DNA of 64,000 nt from Sutcliffiella horikoshii (lineage in GTDB: Bacteria > Bacillota > Bacilli > Bacillales > Bacillaceae_I), in assembly GCF_002157855.1 (NCBI RefSeq), contig NZ_CP020880.1, forward strand, positions 2,604,001 to 2,668,000. Direction: 5' to 3'. Position numbers and translations under genes: made by a program. The notes beneath the pieces are model-generated. The model had not been told where the DNA came from. It ran no database searches and was given only the letters and a program-made list of their open reading frames with translations. Below, one piece after another: positions 52,018 to 59,696 of this stretch; the first letter of the stretch is position 1; each line of letters begins with the position of its first letter.

Positions 52018-52046
52018 ACTATACACCTCCCTTTTTAAACCGTCAA
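52018..52046 (-). promoter_or_regulatory. Sigma-A promoter of the metal-transport operon
   Basis: On the minus strand TTGACG (52046-52041) and TATAGT (52023-52018) are exactly 17 bases apart. The start would fall near 52011, leaving a leader of about 125 bases containing both Zur-type boxes. Confidence 0.65.
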
Positions 52047-52079
52047 TAACAAATTTAAACTACACGTCTTGTTGCATAA

Positions 52080-52122
52080 TAAAAAACCTTGAAAGACTAA
52101 ACATCCTCAAGGTTTTTATTTG
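52080..52122 (-). terminator. Rho-independent terminator
   Basis: AAAAACCTTGA/TCAAGGTTTTT stem; T run on the minus strand. Ends the HAD gene and separates it from the transport operon. Confidence 0.85.
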
Positions 52123-52130
52123 ATTTACGT

Positions 52131-52748
52131 CTAAAATATTGTTTGAAGATCACGTAGTGAATGAATGATATAATCGTATTCTTCCACTTCTCCAAATCCA
52201 TAACTAGCATAGACAAAAGGAATACCCGCTACTTCCGCCGCTTGCTGATCTCCAAGCGTATCCCCCACATAAACAGGGCTTTTAAGTTGATTGCGCTCTA
52301 TGATTAATTTTATATTTTCACCTTTTGAAAGTCCTGTTCTACCTGGATTCTCATAGTCCAGAAAATGTGTCTCCAATTGATGGTATTTATAAAAAGCCTC
52401 TATGTATCCTTCTTGGCAATTACTCACAATAAAAAGCTTGTATTTTTGAGATAAGCTCTCTAACACTTCTTCTAATTGTTCGTAGAGTTGACCGCCTTTT
52501 TGCTCTAGAAGCACTCTCTCCGCTTCACAACATTTGTTCGACAATTGAGTACGATACTTTTCTTCTATATCTGGAAAGAGAATCTTTTCTATTTCATGCA
52601 TTTGCAACCCCATGGTAGCTTTGAAATCCTCCCTTGTTAACTCTTTCTCGATCTTATCATCATTATTCAGAATCTCATTCCAAGCCACCAGTACTGTTTC
52701 GCTTGAATCCCATAACGTACCGTCTAAATCAAAAATAATGCTGTCCAT
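52131..52748 (-). CDS. HAD-superfamily hydrolase (phosphatase-like)
   Basis: 205 residues. Motif I is IIFDLDGTLWDSS, motif II IVSNCQEGY, motif III the Lys in GLSKGENI, motif IV VYVGDTLGDQQAAEVAGI. The helical cap lies between motifs I and II, as in phosphoglycolate phosphatases. It removes phosphate from an unknown small molecule. Complete, unlike the HAD remnant at 40171. Confidence 0.93.
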   Translation of the reverse strand: MDSIIFDLDGTLWDSSETVLVAWNEILNNDDKIEKELTREDFKATMGLQMHEIEKILFPDIEEKYRTQLSNKCCEAERVLLEQKGGQLYEQLEEVLESLSQKYKLFIVSNCQEGYIEAFYKYHQLETHFLDYENPGRTGLSKGENIKLIIERNQLKSPVYVGDTLGDQQAAEVAGIPFVYASYGFGEVEEYDYIIHSLRDLQTIF

Positions 52749-52869
52749 TTGTCACCCTCCTTTGTTTTATTATTACTATTTTTCTATTGTATCGTATCTT
52801 TACATTTTTCTGCGAATAACAGTATCCTTCTTCCAATTTTATCGCCTGTAAAGAAGAGGTGGTTATTAA

Positions 52870-53106
52870 ATGAAACACATTTATATAACATTGTTGCCGA
52901 TTTTATTCTTCATTTCCGCTTGCAGTTTCGGTGAAGATGTAAGTGCTCCAGCCTTGCCTGATGTTAGTTCTCCAGTCATGTCTGCAGATTTTTGAATTTA
53001 GCCTTACATATGGTACCTATGGCAAACGGAGAACTTTATACATAAATTAGTCGCAGCAAAGAAGGTCTATCGGGAGCTACCTGACTCTAACGGCTGGTAT
53101 GAATAA
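52870..53106 (+). pseudogene. Small lipoprotein gene broken by two in-frame stops
   Basis: GAGGTGG precedes an ATG opening a lipoprotein signal (MKHIYITLLPILFFISAC). The frame stops at TGA 52993 and again at TAG 52999, yet the same frame stays open for another 34 codons (WYLWQTENFIHKLVAAKKVY and more) to a TAA at 53104. The stops stand where Trp codons would fit the Trp-rich downstream part, so TGG to TGA/TAG changes are likely. A truncated 41-residue lipoprotein (52870-52995) could still be made. Confidence 0.55.
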
Positions 53107-53138
53107 TAACTAAATCTTTCAGAGTAGCGGTGGCCTCA

Positions 53139-53175
53139 TCAAAAGCTTAGGATCCTTGTTATCCTAAGCTTTTGA
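53139..53175. terminator. Bidirectional terminator
   Basis: A perfect 15-bp stem TCAAAAGCTTAGGAT/ATCCTAAGCTTTTGA with a seven-base loop, between the broken lipoprotein gene and the convergent radical SAM gene. Confidence 0.85.
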
Positions 53176-53180
53176 CTCTA

Positions 53181-54008
53181 CTATACTTTGGGTGGAAAGA
53201 AGCCATCCGGACTCTGGATAACTTGTTCTTCAGGAAATACCGTTCGCATTACCTCAAAAACCTCCTGTTGCACATTTCCTTCCACCCACTTCGCCTTTTC
53301 TTCCGTTTCATATTTCTCATATACACCTAACCGGGCCGTCCGCTTGCCTCCACTTCCGTCCCCTGTAAAATCATCCACACATACCCTGTCCACTATCCCT
53401 TTTAGTTTTAACGCAAATTCTTCGGAAAACGGCAAGGCTGGTGCAATAGCCACTTGGGTTGGAATTCCCTCTTTATGCAATATTTTTAATGCTTTAAGTC
53501 TTGCAGGTATCGGTGGAGCTGAGGGTGAAAACCTTTTGCGTACCTCTTCTAGATCGGTTTCTATTGTGATGCTTACCATCACGCGGTCTCCCAATTTCTT
53601 TAGAATGTCGATGTCTCTTGTCACAAGTGGGCTTCTTGTTTGAACAAAAAGAAAGTCAGGTGGCTCTTCTGCCATTACTTCTAATTGTGTTCGGGTAACT
53701 TCTTCCTTGTGTTCCACCGGTTGATAAGGATCGGTACTGGATGACATGAAAATGCTGATGGGCTGCTCTTTTTTCCTTAAAAGTCTCATTTCTTTGGCGA
53801 GCTTTTCTTTTACATCCTTTTTCACATCCACCCATGTGCCCCATTCCTGTTTGCGGAACAAACCAACCGGGCTTTGTCTCACATAACAATAGGAACAACC
53901 AAAAGCGCAGCCGATATAAGGGTTGAGGGTGTGGGTATAGCCTTTTAGAAACCCACTCGCTTTCGTCAAAAGTTTTTGTGGGGTCTTTTCCGTCACTTCC
54001 ACTCTCAT
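53181..54008 (-). CDS. Radical SAM protein, SPL/Rv2578c-like
   Basis: 275 residues. The 4Fe-4S cluster ligands are Cys34, Cys38 and Cys41 (CAFGCSYC); the HTLNPYIGC lead-in and MSSSTDPYQPVE are typical of the Rv2578c-type radical SAM family that resembles spore photoproduct lyase. TRSPLVTRDIDIL and SITIETD are barrel strands. Substrate unknown. ATG 54008 follows GGAAGGAGGG. Confidence 0.9.
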   Translation of the reverse strand: MRVEVTEKTPQKLLTKASGFLKGYTHTLNPYIGCAFGCSYCYVRQSPVGLFRKQEWGTWVDVKKDVKEKLAKEMRLLRKKEQPISIFMSSSTDPYQPVEHKEEVTRTQLEVMAEEPPDFLFVQTRSPLVTRDIDILKKLGDRVMVSITIETDLEEVRKRFSPSAPPIPARLKALKILHKEGIPTQVAIAPALPFSEEFALKLKGIVDRVCVDDFTGDGSGGKRTARLGVYEKYETEEKAKWVEGNVQQEVFEVMRTVFPEEQVIQSPDGFFPPKV

Positions 54009-54108
54009 CCTTTTTCTCCCTCCTTCCATAATATCAATATTTTTCTCTTGTTGTTTCCATCATTTTCTTTATACTTAAAGTATTACAATACAAAAGGGGT
54101 AGATACAT

Positions 54109-54348
54109 ATGGTACTTACAGTTTTAAAACCTATTTTTGCCGAATCTGCAAGCAATCTAGTGAATACAATCAGTTCTTATTCCGGGACAGTTCTATTTAA
54201 AAAGGAGCATTGGGTGGTTGATGCCAAAAGTTTGCTTGGTGTCTTGGCACTTGCCCTTCAGCCAGGCCAGGAAGTAGAAGTTACTTCTGATGAAGGCGAA
54301 GAAGTATTTGAGGCGATTTTGGCTCTTGGGTACTTTGAAAAGAAATAA
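54109..54348 (+). CDS. HPr-like protein lacking the phosphorylatable histidine
   Basis: 79 residues with the HPr fold. Aligned to HPr, the site-1 segment GxHARPA is PIFAESA, so His15 is Phe10 and Arg17 is Glu12; it cannot act as a PTS phosphocarrier. The regulatory region is kept: DAKSLLGVLAL has Ser41 where HPr and Crh have Ser46, the HPrK/P target. This is a more degenerate version of the Crh pattern. AAAGGGG precedes the ATG and a terminator follows. A regulatory role is inferred. Confidence 0.85.
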   Translation: MVLTVLKPIFAESASNLVNTISSYSGTVLFKKEHWVVDAKSLLGVLALALQPGQEVEVTSDEGEEVFEAILALGYFEKK

Positions 54349-54351
54349 TAA

Positions 54352-54392
54352 TGGAGCATCCTTCCTCATTCATTGGGAAGGATGTTTTTGTT
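54352..54392 (+). terminator. Rho-independent terminator
   Basis: CATCCTTCC/GGAAGGATG stem with a T run after it. Confidence 0.8.
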
Positions 54393-54450
54393 TGGCTGTT
54401 TTCTTTTTCTAAAATAAATGTTGTTATTGGTTATTTTTACCGTTCCTTTT

Positions 54451-54562
54451 CGCTGCAGTCACTCGCTTTCCGCGGGGCGGTGCTTGAGCCTCCTCACTTC
54501 GTTGCGGGGTCTCAAGTCTACCGCTACCTCCCGCCGGAGTCGAGTGCCTTCCGCTTCAATCC
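54451..54562. repeat. Bacillaceae-type dispersed imperfect palindrome
   Basis: A GC-rich island in AT-rich DNA: CACTCGCTTTCCGCGGGGCGG, GAGCCTCCTC, GCGGGGTCTCAAG and GAGTCGAGTGCCTTCCGC. Nested inverted arms CACTCG/CGAGTG and CTTGAG/CTCAAG fold it into a long imperfect hairpin. I recall near-identical intergenic elements in many Bacillaceae genomes. Origin and role unknown; it is REP-like in character. Confidence 0.7.
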
Positions 54563-54619
54563 ACTCATCTGTATTAAGTTTCTTGAAAGCAACAAGCTTT
54601 GTGAAAACAGCCTTATTTA

Positions 54620-54943
54620 TCAGGAAATATCCAAAATATCCTCTACACATAAACAGCCCGCTTCGCCGAATTTATCCACCACATGCAAGCGCCTCTGATA
54701 GGCATCGAGATGATGCACCGCTCCTACAAACAGATGGTATCTTCTTTTTTCATAATAGGTAATGGTTACTTCCTTACCCGTTTCCATCGCTTCGCAAAAC
54801 AGATCATTCATTTCTTCTAGCCGTTGTTCATCAATCTCGGGCTTGGTTTGGTATAAATCCTCTTTGGTCCAATCGCGCAGCATTTTCACATGCTCCGGCA
54901 GCATCATGGACGTCCATTTAATGGTTCCGCGATCTCGTATCAT
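54620..54943 (-). CDS. YolD-like (YqjX-type) protein
   Basis: 107 residues: DRGTIKWTSMMLPEHVKMLRDW opening and IDEQRLEEMNDLF are YolD-family landmarks. These proteins are regularly linked to Y-family polymerases of the UvrX type and are thought to assist them. It lies 42 bases downstream of uvrX and belongs to its SOS operon. GAAAGGATG precedes the ATG. Confidence 0.9.
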   Translation of the reverse strand: MIRDRGTIKWTSMMLPEHVKMLRDWTKEDLYQTKPEIDEQRLEEMNDLFCEAMETGKEVTITYYEKRRYHLFVGAVHHLDAYQRRLHVVDKFGEAGCLCVEDILDIS

Positions 54944-54985
54944 CTTTAAACATCCTTTCTCACGTTTCTAGCTATAGCAAATCCT

Positions 54986-56242
54986 CTACGCTTTATGCCC
55001 ACCAACCAACCTGCTTCGGTGCACCGCAGTTCCGGCATTTGTATAGGATACAGCCCGCAATAGCGCATTGGTTCCGTATTTTCCGCGGATGGTGTCCATT
55101 ACATAGCCTAGGTCGCGTTTTTTTGGCTGTTCGAGTTCAAACAAGTTTAGTTGCATTTCACTGTCATCCACAATGTTAGAGAGCGAGATCGCAATCTTTC
55201 GGACGGTTTTTGGTTCATAATTTTCCTCAAACAACTCAAGGCAAGTACGGTATAAGTCCATGGTGACGTTGCTTGCTCGTTCCATTGTTCGAGAGCGATA
55301 GAATCCTCCGCCAAGTTCATCGCGGCTGTAGCCAATTCCAAGACTGATGGTACGGCCGGCTTTTCGATGATGCCGCGTTCTCCTGGCGACTTCCTCACAG
55401 ATTTCTAAGATGACTTGTTTGACTTCTTTCGGGTCTGTATAGTCGCGCATTAAAATCTGACTTTTGCCAAAGCTGATCTGCCCCTGAATAATGGGAGCGC
55501 CAAGCTCTGATAGATCAATCCCCCAGGCATGATAGTACAACTGATTTCCCATCACACCAAACTTTTTCTCCAGCAGCTCGAGGGGGTAATTTGCGAGCTG
55601 TCCAACATTGAAAATCCCCATTCGATTTAAGGTTTTTTGTACTCTGGATCCAATTCCCCACATTTCACTGAGAGGGGAAAGCGGCCAAAGCTTTGTTTTC
55701 ACATCGTCATAAGTCCACTCGGCTATGCCCTTCTTTTTTGCTTCAAGATCTAGGCATAGTTTTGACATGAGCATATTCGGGCCAATTCCGATGGCGCATG
55801 GAAGCTGAAATTCCCGCTCCATGTCCTCTTTGATTTTTTCAGCAATCGTGGTGGCATCTCCCCAAAGCGCTTCTACCCCGTCGACTTGCAAGAAGCTTTC
55901 ATCGACACTATAGGTATGGATGGCATCCTTTGGGACATATCGGTTGAAGAGTCTCGTAATTTCTGTGGAGATGCGCAGATATGTTGCCATCTTGGGGTTT
56001 ACAATATGGATGCGTTTGTCGTTTGGAATCTCAAACCGGCGGGAACCTGTCTTGATACCAAATTCCTTTTTCAACATGGGAGAGGCTGCAAGCACCACGC
56101 TCCCCTGTCGCTCTGTATCCCCAACCACCGCCAAATAGCAAGTGAGCGGATCGAGTCCCATCATCACTGCAGAGCAGCTTGCATAAAAGCTTTTCATATC
56201 TACACATAAAATCTTGTTGTTTGGCATCTTGCTGTAATCCAT
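54986..56242 (-). CDS. uvrX: Y-family DNA polymerase UvrX-like
   Basis: 418 residues. Metal-binding Asp of the palm is in ILCVDMKSFYASC and the second acidic pair in TYSVDESFLQVDG; the helix-hairpin-helix (LSEMWGIGSRVQKTLNRMGI) and little finger follow. It lacks the C-terminal clamp-binding motif in an obvious form. Translesion synthesis after DNA damage. Two LexA-type boxes lie upstream. ATG 56242 fits AAGG best; a GTG two codons earlier is possible. Matches B. subtilis YqjW, next to YolD-like and YqzH genes as there. Confidence 0.93.
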   Translation of the reverse strand: MDYSKMPNNKILCVDMKSFYASCSAVMMGLDPLTCYLAVVGDTERQGSVVLAASPMLKKEFGIKTGSRRFEIPNDKRIHIVNPKMATYLRISTEITRLFNRYVPKDAIHTYSVDESFLQVDGVEALWGDATTIAEKIKEDMEREFQLPCAIGIGPNMLMSKLCLDLEAKKKGIAEWTYDDVKTKLWPLSPLSEMWGIGSRVQKTLNRMGIFNVGQLANYPLELLEKKFGVMGNQLYYHAWGIDLSELGAPIIQGQISFGKSQILMRDYTDPKEVKQVILEICEEVARRTRHHRKAGRTISLGIGYSRDELGGGFYRSRTMERASNVTMDLYRTCLELFEENYEPKTVRKIAISLSNIVDDSEMQLNLFELEQPKKRDLGYVMDTIRGKYGTNALLRAVSYTNAGTAVHRSRLVGGHKA

Positions 56243-56270
56243 GCCCACGAACCTTCACACCTCACTAAAC

Positions 56271-56284
56271 AGAAAGTATGTTCG
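56271..56284. promoter_or_regulatory. LexA-type box, proximal to uvrX
   Basis: AGAAAGTATGTTCG: one arm GTTCG is perfect and the other weak, against the Bacillus consensus CGAAC-N4-GTTCG. It lies about 30 bases before uvrX. Confidence 0.45.
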
Positions 56285-56311
56285 CATTAGTAGTATATAC
56301 CCAATAATAAG

Positions 56312-56325
56312 CGAATATACGTTCG
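56312..56325. promoter_or_regulatory. LexA-type box between uvrX and yqzH
   Basis: CGAATATACGTTCG differs from CGAAC-N4-GTTCG at a single base. It lies between the divergent uvrX and yqzH genes and could repress both. Confidence 0.7.
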
Positions 56326-56425
56326 GTTTCAATGGTAAATTCCACTACATATTTCGACAAATACCTTTTTCAAGCTCTTGTTAAGTGGGCAAAACCCTTA
56401 TAATAAAGGAAATGAGGTGAACGAA

Positions 56426-56623
56426 ATGGAAAGAAATTTAGTGAAAAAAATGATTCGAAATTGTTTTATTCAATATCAGCATGACGTTGAATCTGTTCCG
56501 CTTAATGAGGAAGAGTACGAAAAAATGGCAGAGGAAGTGAGCAGAGCGGTTGCCGAAGATGCCGATCTAGAAGTGTTTGATGCGGTCAATGATGTAGTGT
56601 ATGAATTTTTGAGTAAATGGTAA
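56426..56623 (+). CDS. yqzH: YqzH-family protein
   Basis: 65 residues: LVKKMIRNCFIQYQHD, PLNEEEYEKMAEEV and DVVYEFLSKW, agreeing with the small helical YqzH family that sits beside uvrX in B. subtilis. Divergent from uvrX with a shared LexA-type box, so probably SOS-induced. ATG 56426 follows GAGGTGA. Function unknown. Confidence 0.82.
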   Translation: MERNLVKKMIRNCFIQYQHDVESVPLNEEEYEKMAEEVSRAVAEDADLEVFDAVNDVVYEFLSKW

Positions 56624-56703
56624 GAGACATAGCAAAATAATTCATAAATCCGACGTAATTACACAAGATAAAAGAAGAGTTCATCTAGAAAAGGAGCGAC
56701 ATC

Positions 56704-57219
56704 ATGAAGAAAAAGCCTGTGCTTGTATTATGGATAATGGTATTCATCTCCATTCTGACACTCCCTTTTCTTGGGTGGAAGCACTTTAAACGTTTTTTGC
56801 CGGGAACATTATTTATGTCTATATTAATTGCATTAGAGAGCATTGTGGCGGAAAAGTATAAATGGTGGGCTATCTATAAAAAAATCCCGCCCTATTTTGT
56901 AAATGAATTTGCATTTATAGTAGGACCGTTCTTTGCCGGTTCCCTTTGGATCTTACGTCTTACATATGGGAGGTTCTACTTGTACTTCCTATTGAATGCA
57001 ATTGTAGATGCAATATTTGTATATCCCGTATACGTATTTTTTAAAAAAATAGGGGTATTCGAAATGAAAAAAATGAACCGCCATCAACTATATGGACTAT
57101 TTTTAATAAAATCCTTATTGATGTACGGATTCCAAGCTATGTGGGAGAAGTACATCTCTAAGAATTCAGCCAAAGAACCTAAACGAAAAAAACCTTACTC
57201 CATTGCCTCTGCAGAGTGA
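56704..57219 (+). CDS. Hypothetical four-helix membrane protein (CBO0543-like)
   Basis: 171 residues with four or five hydrophobic helices; KYKWWAIYKKIPPY between helices 2 and 3 is reminiscent of CBO0543-type membrane proteins, a weak match. AAAAGGAG precedes the ATG. Its 3' end overlaps the convergent ankyrin gene by 25 bases, so the two messages are antisense at their ends. Confidence 0.72.
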   Translation: MKKKPVLVLWIMVFISILTLPFLGWKHFKRFLPGTLFMSILIALESIVAEKYKWWAIYKKIPPYFVNEFAFIVGPFFAGSLWILRLTYGRFYLYFLLNAIVDAIFVYPVYVFFKKIGVFEMKKMNRHQLYGLFLIKSLLMYGFQAMWEKYISKNSAKEPKRKKPYSIASAE

Positions 57220-57953
57220 GCACCATTATTACGTAGCCACTCAATTAGTTTCACATCCGTGTTATTACGAACTGCAGCATCAAGTGGAGTAAGATGATCA
57301 TAACCGATCCAATTGAGATCCGCTCCTTGGCTGAAAAGGTATTCTGCCGCCATCAGATGACCACCATAGCATGCTAGCCAAAAGGCTTGAGTAGTTTCGA
57401 ATGCGGAAGGACACTGATCACCTTCATAGTACGCTTTCACTTCATCAAGCATCCCCAGTCCCGCTGCATTCCAGAGCTTAGCCTGTGCTCCATTCTCTAC
57501 TAGCAAGCGGGCTGCATCCCATTGCCCAAATGCTACCGCATCATCTAATGGGGTTCCTTCTGCGATTACTGCACCTGTGGCATTTATGTCCGCCCCAGCA
57601 TCAAGAAGCTCCTGGATCACTTCCACATCATTACTGCTCGCAGCCCAATGAAGAGGTGTTTCCGTGTGATGACCAGTAAACCTAGCATCCACTTCTGCTC
57701 CCGCCTCCACTAGTGTTCGGACAACCGTTGCTCCGTTCGGAAAGTGTCCAGGCCAGTCGGTCGCCACATGAAGCAATGTGCGGGACACTCCAAACGCGTC
57801 AGATATTTTATCATGATAGCCTTTGGCGATAATTCTTGCCGTGGCAAGGTCAGGATGAGCGGCAAGTAAACGCTCAAGAACTGGAATATCACCTGTTTGT
57901 ATTGCTTTAATGACCTCGATACCTAAATTTTCGTCTTCTAAGATAAAATTCAT
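57195..57953 (-). CDS. Ankyrin-repeat protein
   Basis: 252 residues with about five ankyrin units, clearest in TPLHWAASSNDVEVIQELLDAGADINA and TPLDDAVAFGQWDAARLLVENGA. Soluble, without a signal peptide; a protein-binding scaffold of unknown partner. ATG 57953 follows TGGAGG; a longer frame to 58046 would read into the dispersed repeat. Single gene. Confidence 0.9.
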   Translation of the reverse strand: MNFILEDENLGIEVIKAIQTGDIPVLERLLAAHPDLATARIIAKGYHDKISDAFGVSRTLLHVATDWPGHFPNGATVVRTLVEAGAEVDARFTGHHTETPLHWAASSNDVEVIQELLDAGADINATGAVIAEGTPLDDAVAFGQWDAARLLVENGAQAKLWNAAGLGMLDEVKAYYEGDQCPSAFETTQAFWLACYGGHLMAAEYLFSQGADLNWIGYDHLTPLDAAVRNNTDVKLIEWLRNNGAHSAEAME

Positions 57954-58008
57954 AGTACTTTGCCTCCATTTCATGTCTAGGATTACAAGAAAGTCACGTT
58001 GGATGATA

Positions 58009-58107
58009 CTTACTGTCGGAAATGTCAAAATACAAGCCGAACTCACCTATTTACTGTCCAAACTCAAGGCAATACACGCCAACCGACAAACTTCGTCAAA
58101 TCCCAAC
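58009..58107. repeat. Dispersed TTTACTGTCC element, copy 3
   Basis: TTACTGTCGGAAAT begins one partial unit and the best unit (58050-58106) runs TTTACTGTCCAAACT, CAATACACGCCAACCGACA and ends ATCCCAAC. Just upstream of the ankyrin gene, in the same orientation relative to the downstream gene as copies 1 and 2. Confidence 0.65.
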
Positions 58108-58147
58108 AAACCACCCTCGCTAAGGAAACTAGGAAACTCTCAATGAA

Positions 58148-58184
58148 CAAAAAAACGCCTTGCACCAATCACACAAGACGTCTC
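58148..58184 (-). terminator. Rho-independent terminator
   Basis: On the minus strand ACGTCTTGTG pairs with TGCAAGGCGT (one G-U and a bulge), then seven T. Ends the lipoprotein gene. Confidence 0.7.
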
Positions 58185-58195
58185 ATAAAAGGATA

Positions 58196-58792
58196 TTATC
58201 CCTCTTTCACTTCCACCTCAATATCAACCGGCTCGCTGTCATCCAACAGGTTCTTTAAAGTTACCTTATACGATTGCTCCCCCTGCTCCGTCACTTCCTC
58301 GACGTGCCACGGATACCCGGCTTCCACTTCTTCTAACGCCTTGGCAATAGCCTTTTGTTCGAGTTCATCCTGCCCTTCATCTACCACCACTTTTATGGCA
58401 CCAGACTGGGCTGGAAAGGATTCTGCAACTATGCCAGAGTTCCAGACAATTACTTTCATACCCGCCATAAGATCAGCTGCTTCCAACGGCTCCCCTGCAG
58501 AGTTTTCGACCTTTGTGCTCTCTTCAAGCGTGTACATAGTTGCCGAAGTGCCAGAGCCGCCACTGCTTGGGTGTTGACCTGTCACTAAAATACGGGTTTG
58601 CCCTTCATCAGAAACCGAAACGATATAACCTGTCAGATCTTCAACTGCCTGATCATCAACATCCACCGGTTCTTCATTTGGTGCTTCCTCATTAGAACCT
58701 GAACTGCTGTTGTTGTCGTTGCCACCAGCTGTTCCACAACCGAATAAAAGAAGGAAACATGCCAGCAATGACATGAATTTTACTGTTTTCAT
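58196..58792 (-). CDS. Lipoprotein of unknown function (DUF3221-like)
   Basis: 198 residues. Lipobox LLLFGCGTA (Cys19), then a low-complexity Asn/Ser/Glu linker to about residue 50, then a beta-rich domain starting LTGYIVSVSDEGQTRILVTG that resembles DUF3221/OB-type domains, and a C-terminal YPWHVEEVTEQGEQSYKV piece. Surface anchored; role unknown. The family assignment is weak. Confidence 0.75.
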   Translation of the reverse strand: MKTVKFMSLLACFLLLFGCGTAGGNDNNSSSGSNEEAPNEEPVDVDDQAVEDLTGYIVSVSDEGQTRILVTGQHPSSGGSGTSATMYTLEESTKVENSAGEPLEAADLMAGMKVIVWNSGIVAESFPAQSGAIKVVVDEGQDELEQKAIAKALEEVEAGYPWHVEEVTEQGEQSYKVTLKNLLDDSEPVDIEVEVKEG

Positions 58793-58901
58793 CCTTTTCT
58801 CACCTCTTGCTCTATTGGACGAAAGAAGGATGGAAAGGTTACAAGCTTTATAATAGAGCTGGATGTTATTTTTAAGAAACTAAGCGGTAACAAGAGCCTA
58901 A

Positions 58902-59693
58902 CTATTTTTGTCGAAAAGCCTTGCCGCCGAATTTTTCCACCACTCCTGGAAACACCTGATACATTTTGCTGGCCATGTTCATCCAGCCTGGAAGATTAAT
59001 TTCCCGGGTACGAGTGAACATCGCATCCGCTATCCGTTTGGCAACATAATCAGGCTCAAGCATCCACTTATCCACTTTCTGCTTATAGCTACCAGATGAA
59101 TCTGCAATATCAAAAAACTCCGTTCTGATTGGACCTGGATTAACAGATGTTACAACAATATTCGTATCATAAAGCTCCATTCGCATGCTATTGGTGAAAC
59201 CGAGAACAGCATGCTTCGTTGCTGCGTACACACTCGACTTCGGAGTCGCAATTTTCCCAGCCTGTGAAGCAATATTGATGATATGTCCCTGATTTTGCTC
59301 GAGCATGGACGGCAAGACCATCTTCGTACAGGCAATTAATCCATACACATTGACCTCAAACATCCCACTCATGTCATCAAGGGAAAGATCTGCAATATCA
59401 TCAAACTTTCCGTAGCCAGCGTTGTTTACCAACACATCCACAGCAGGAATCTCGGTCATTACTTGTTTGAAAGTATGTTCGATATCTGCCTGTTTACGAA
59501 CATCCAATTGATAAAAAGGCGCTTCTATCTGATGATTCATCTTTATCTGAGCAGCTACCTGTTCCAACTTATCCAAGGATCGTGCCATGAGTACCGGTGT
59601 TGCTCCCCGCTTGGCAACCTCAAGAGCAAGTGCTTTCCCAATCCCACCTGAAGCTCCAGTAATAACGATATATTTACCTTGAAGACTAGCCAT
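58902..59693 (-). CDS. SDR-family oxidoreductase (YqjQ-like)
   Basis: 263 residues, classical short-chain dehydrogenase: TGASGGIGKALA for NAD(P), NNAGYG, catalytic Ser in IINIASQAG and YAATKHA (Tyr-Lys). The context matches B. subtilis yqjO(proI)-yqjP-yqjQ. Three bases separate it from the upstream metallo-hydrolase gene, so both form one operon. Substrate unknown. Confidence 0.93.
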   Translation of the reverse strand: MASLQGKYIVITGASGGIGKALALEVAKRGATPVLMARSLDKLEQVAAQIKMNHQIEAPFYQLDVRKQADIEHTFKQVMTEIPAVDVLVNNAGYGKFDDIADLSLDDMSGMFEVNVYGLIACTKMVLPSMLEQNQGHIINIASQAGKIATPKSSVYAATKHAVLGFTNSMRMELYDTNIVVTSVNPGPIRTEFFDIADSSGSYKQKVDKWMLEPDYVAKRIADAMFTRTREINLPGWMNMASKMYQVFPGVVEKFGGKAFRQK

Positions 59694-59696
59694 CGC

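Noticed and set aside
51937-52020. 27-codon GTG frame in the leader of the metal-transport operon, preceded by GGGAGGTG
   Set aside because: Its GTG overlaps the predicted -10 (TATAGT), so it would not be on the transcript; the promoter has better support. An independent upstream promoter was not seen.
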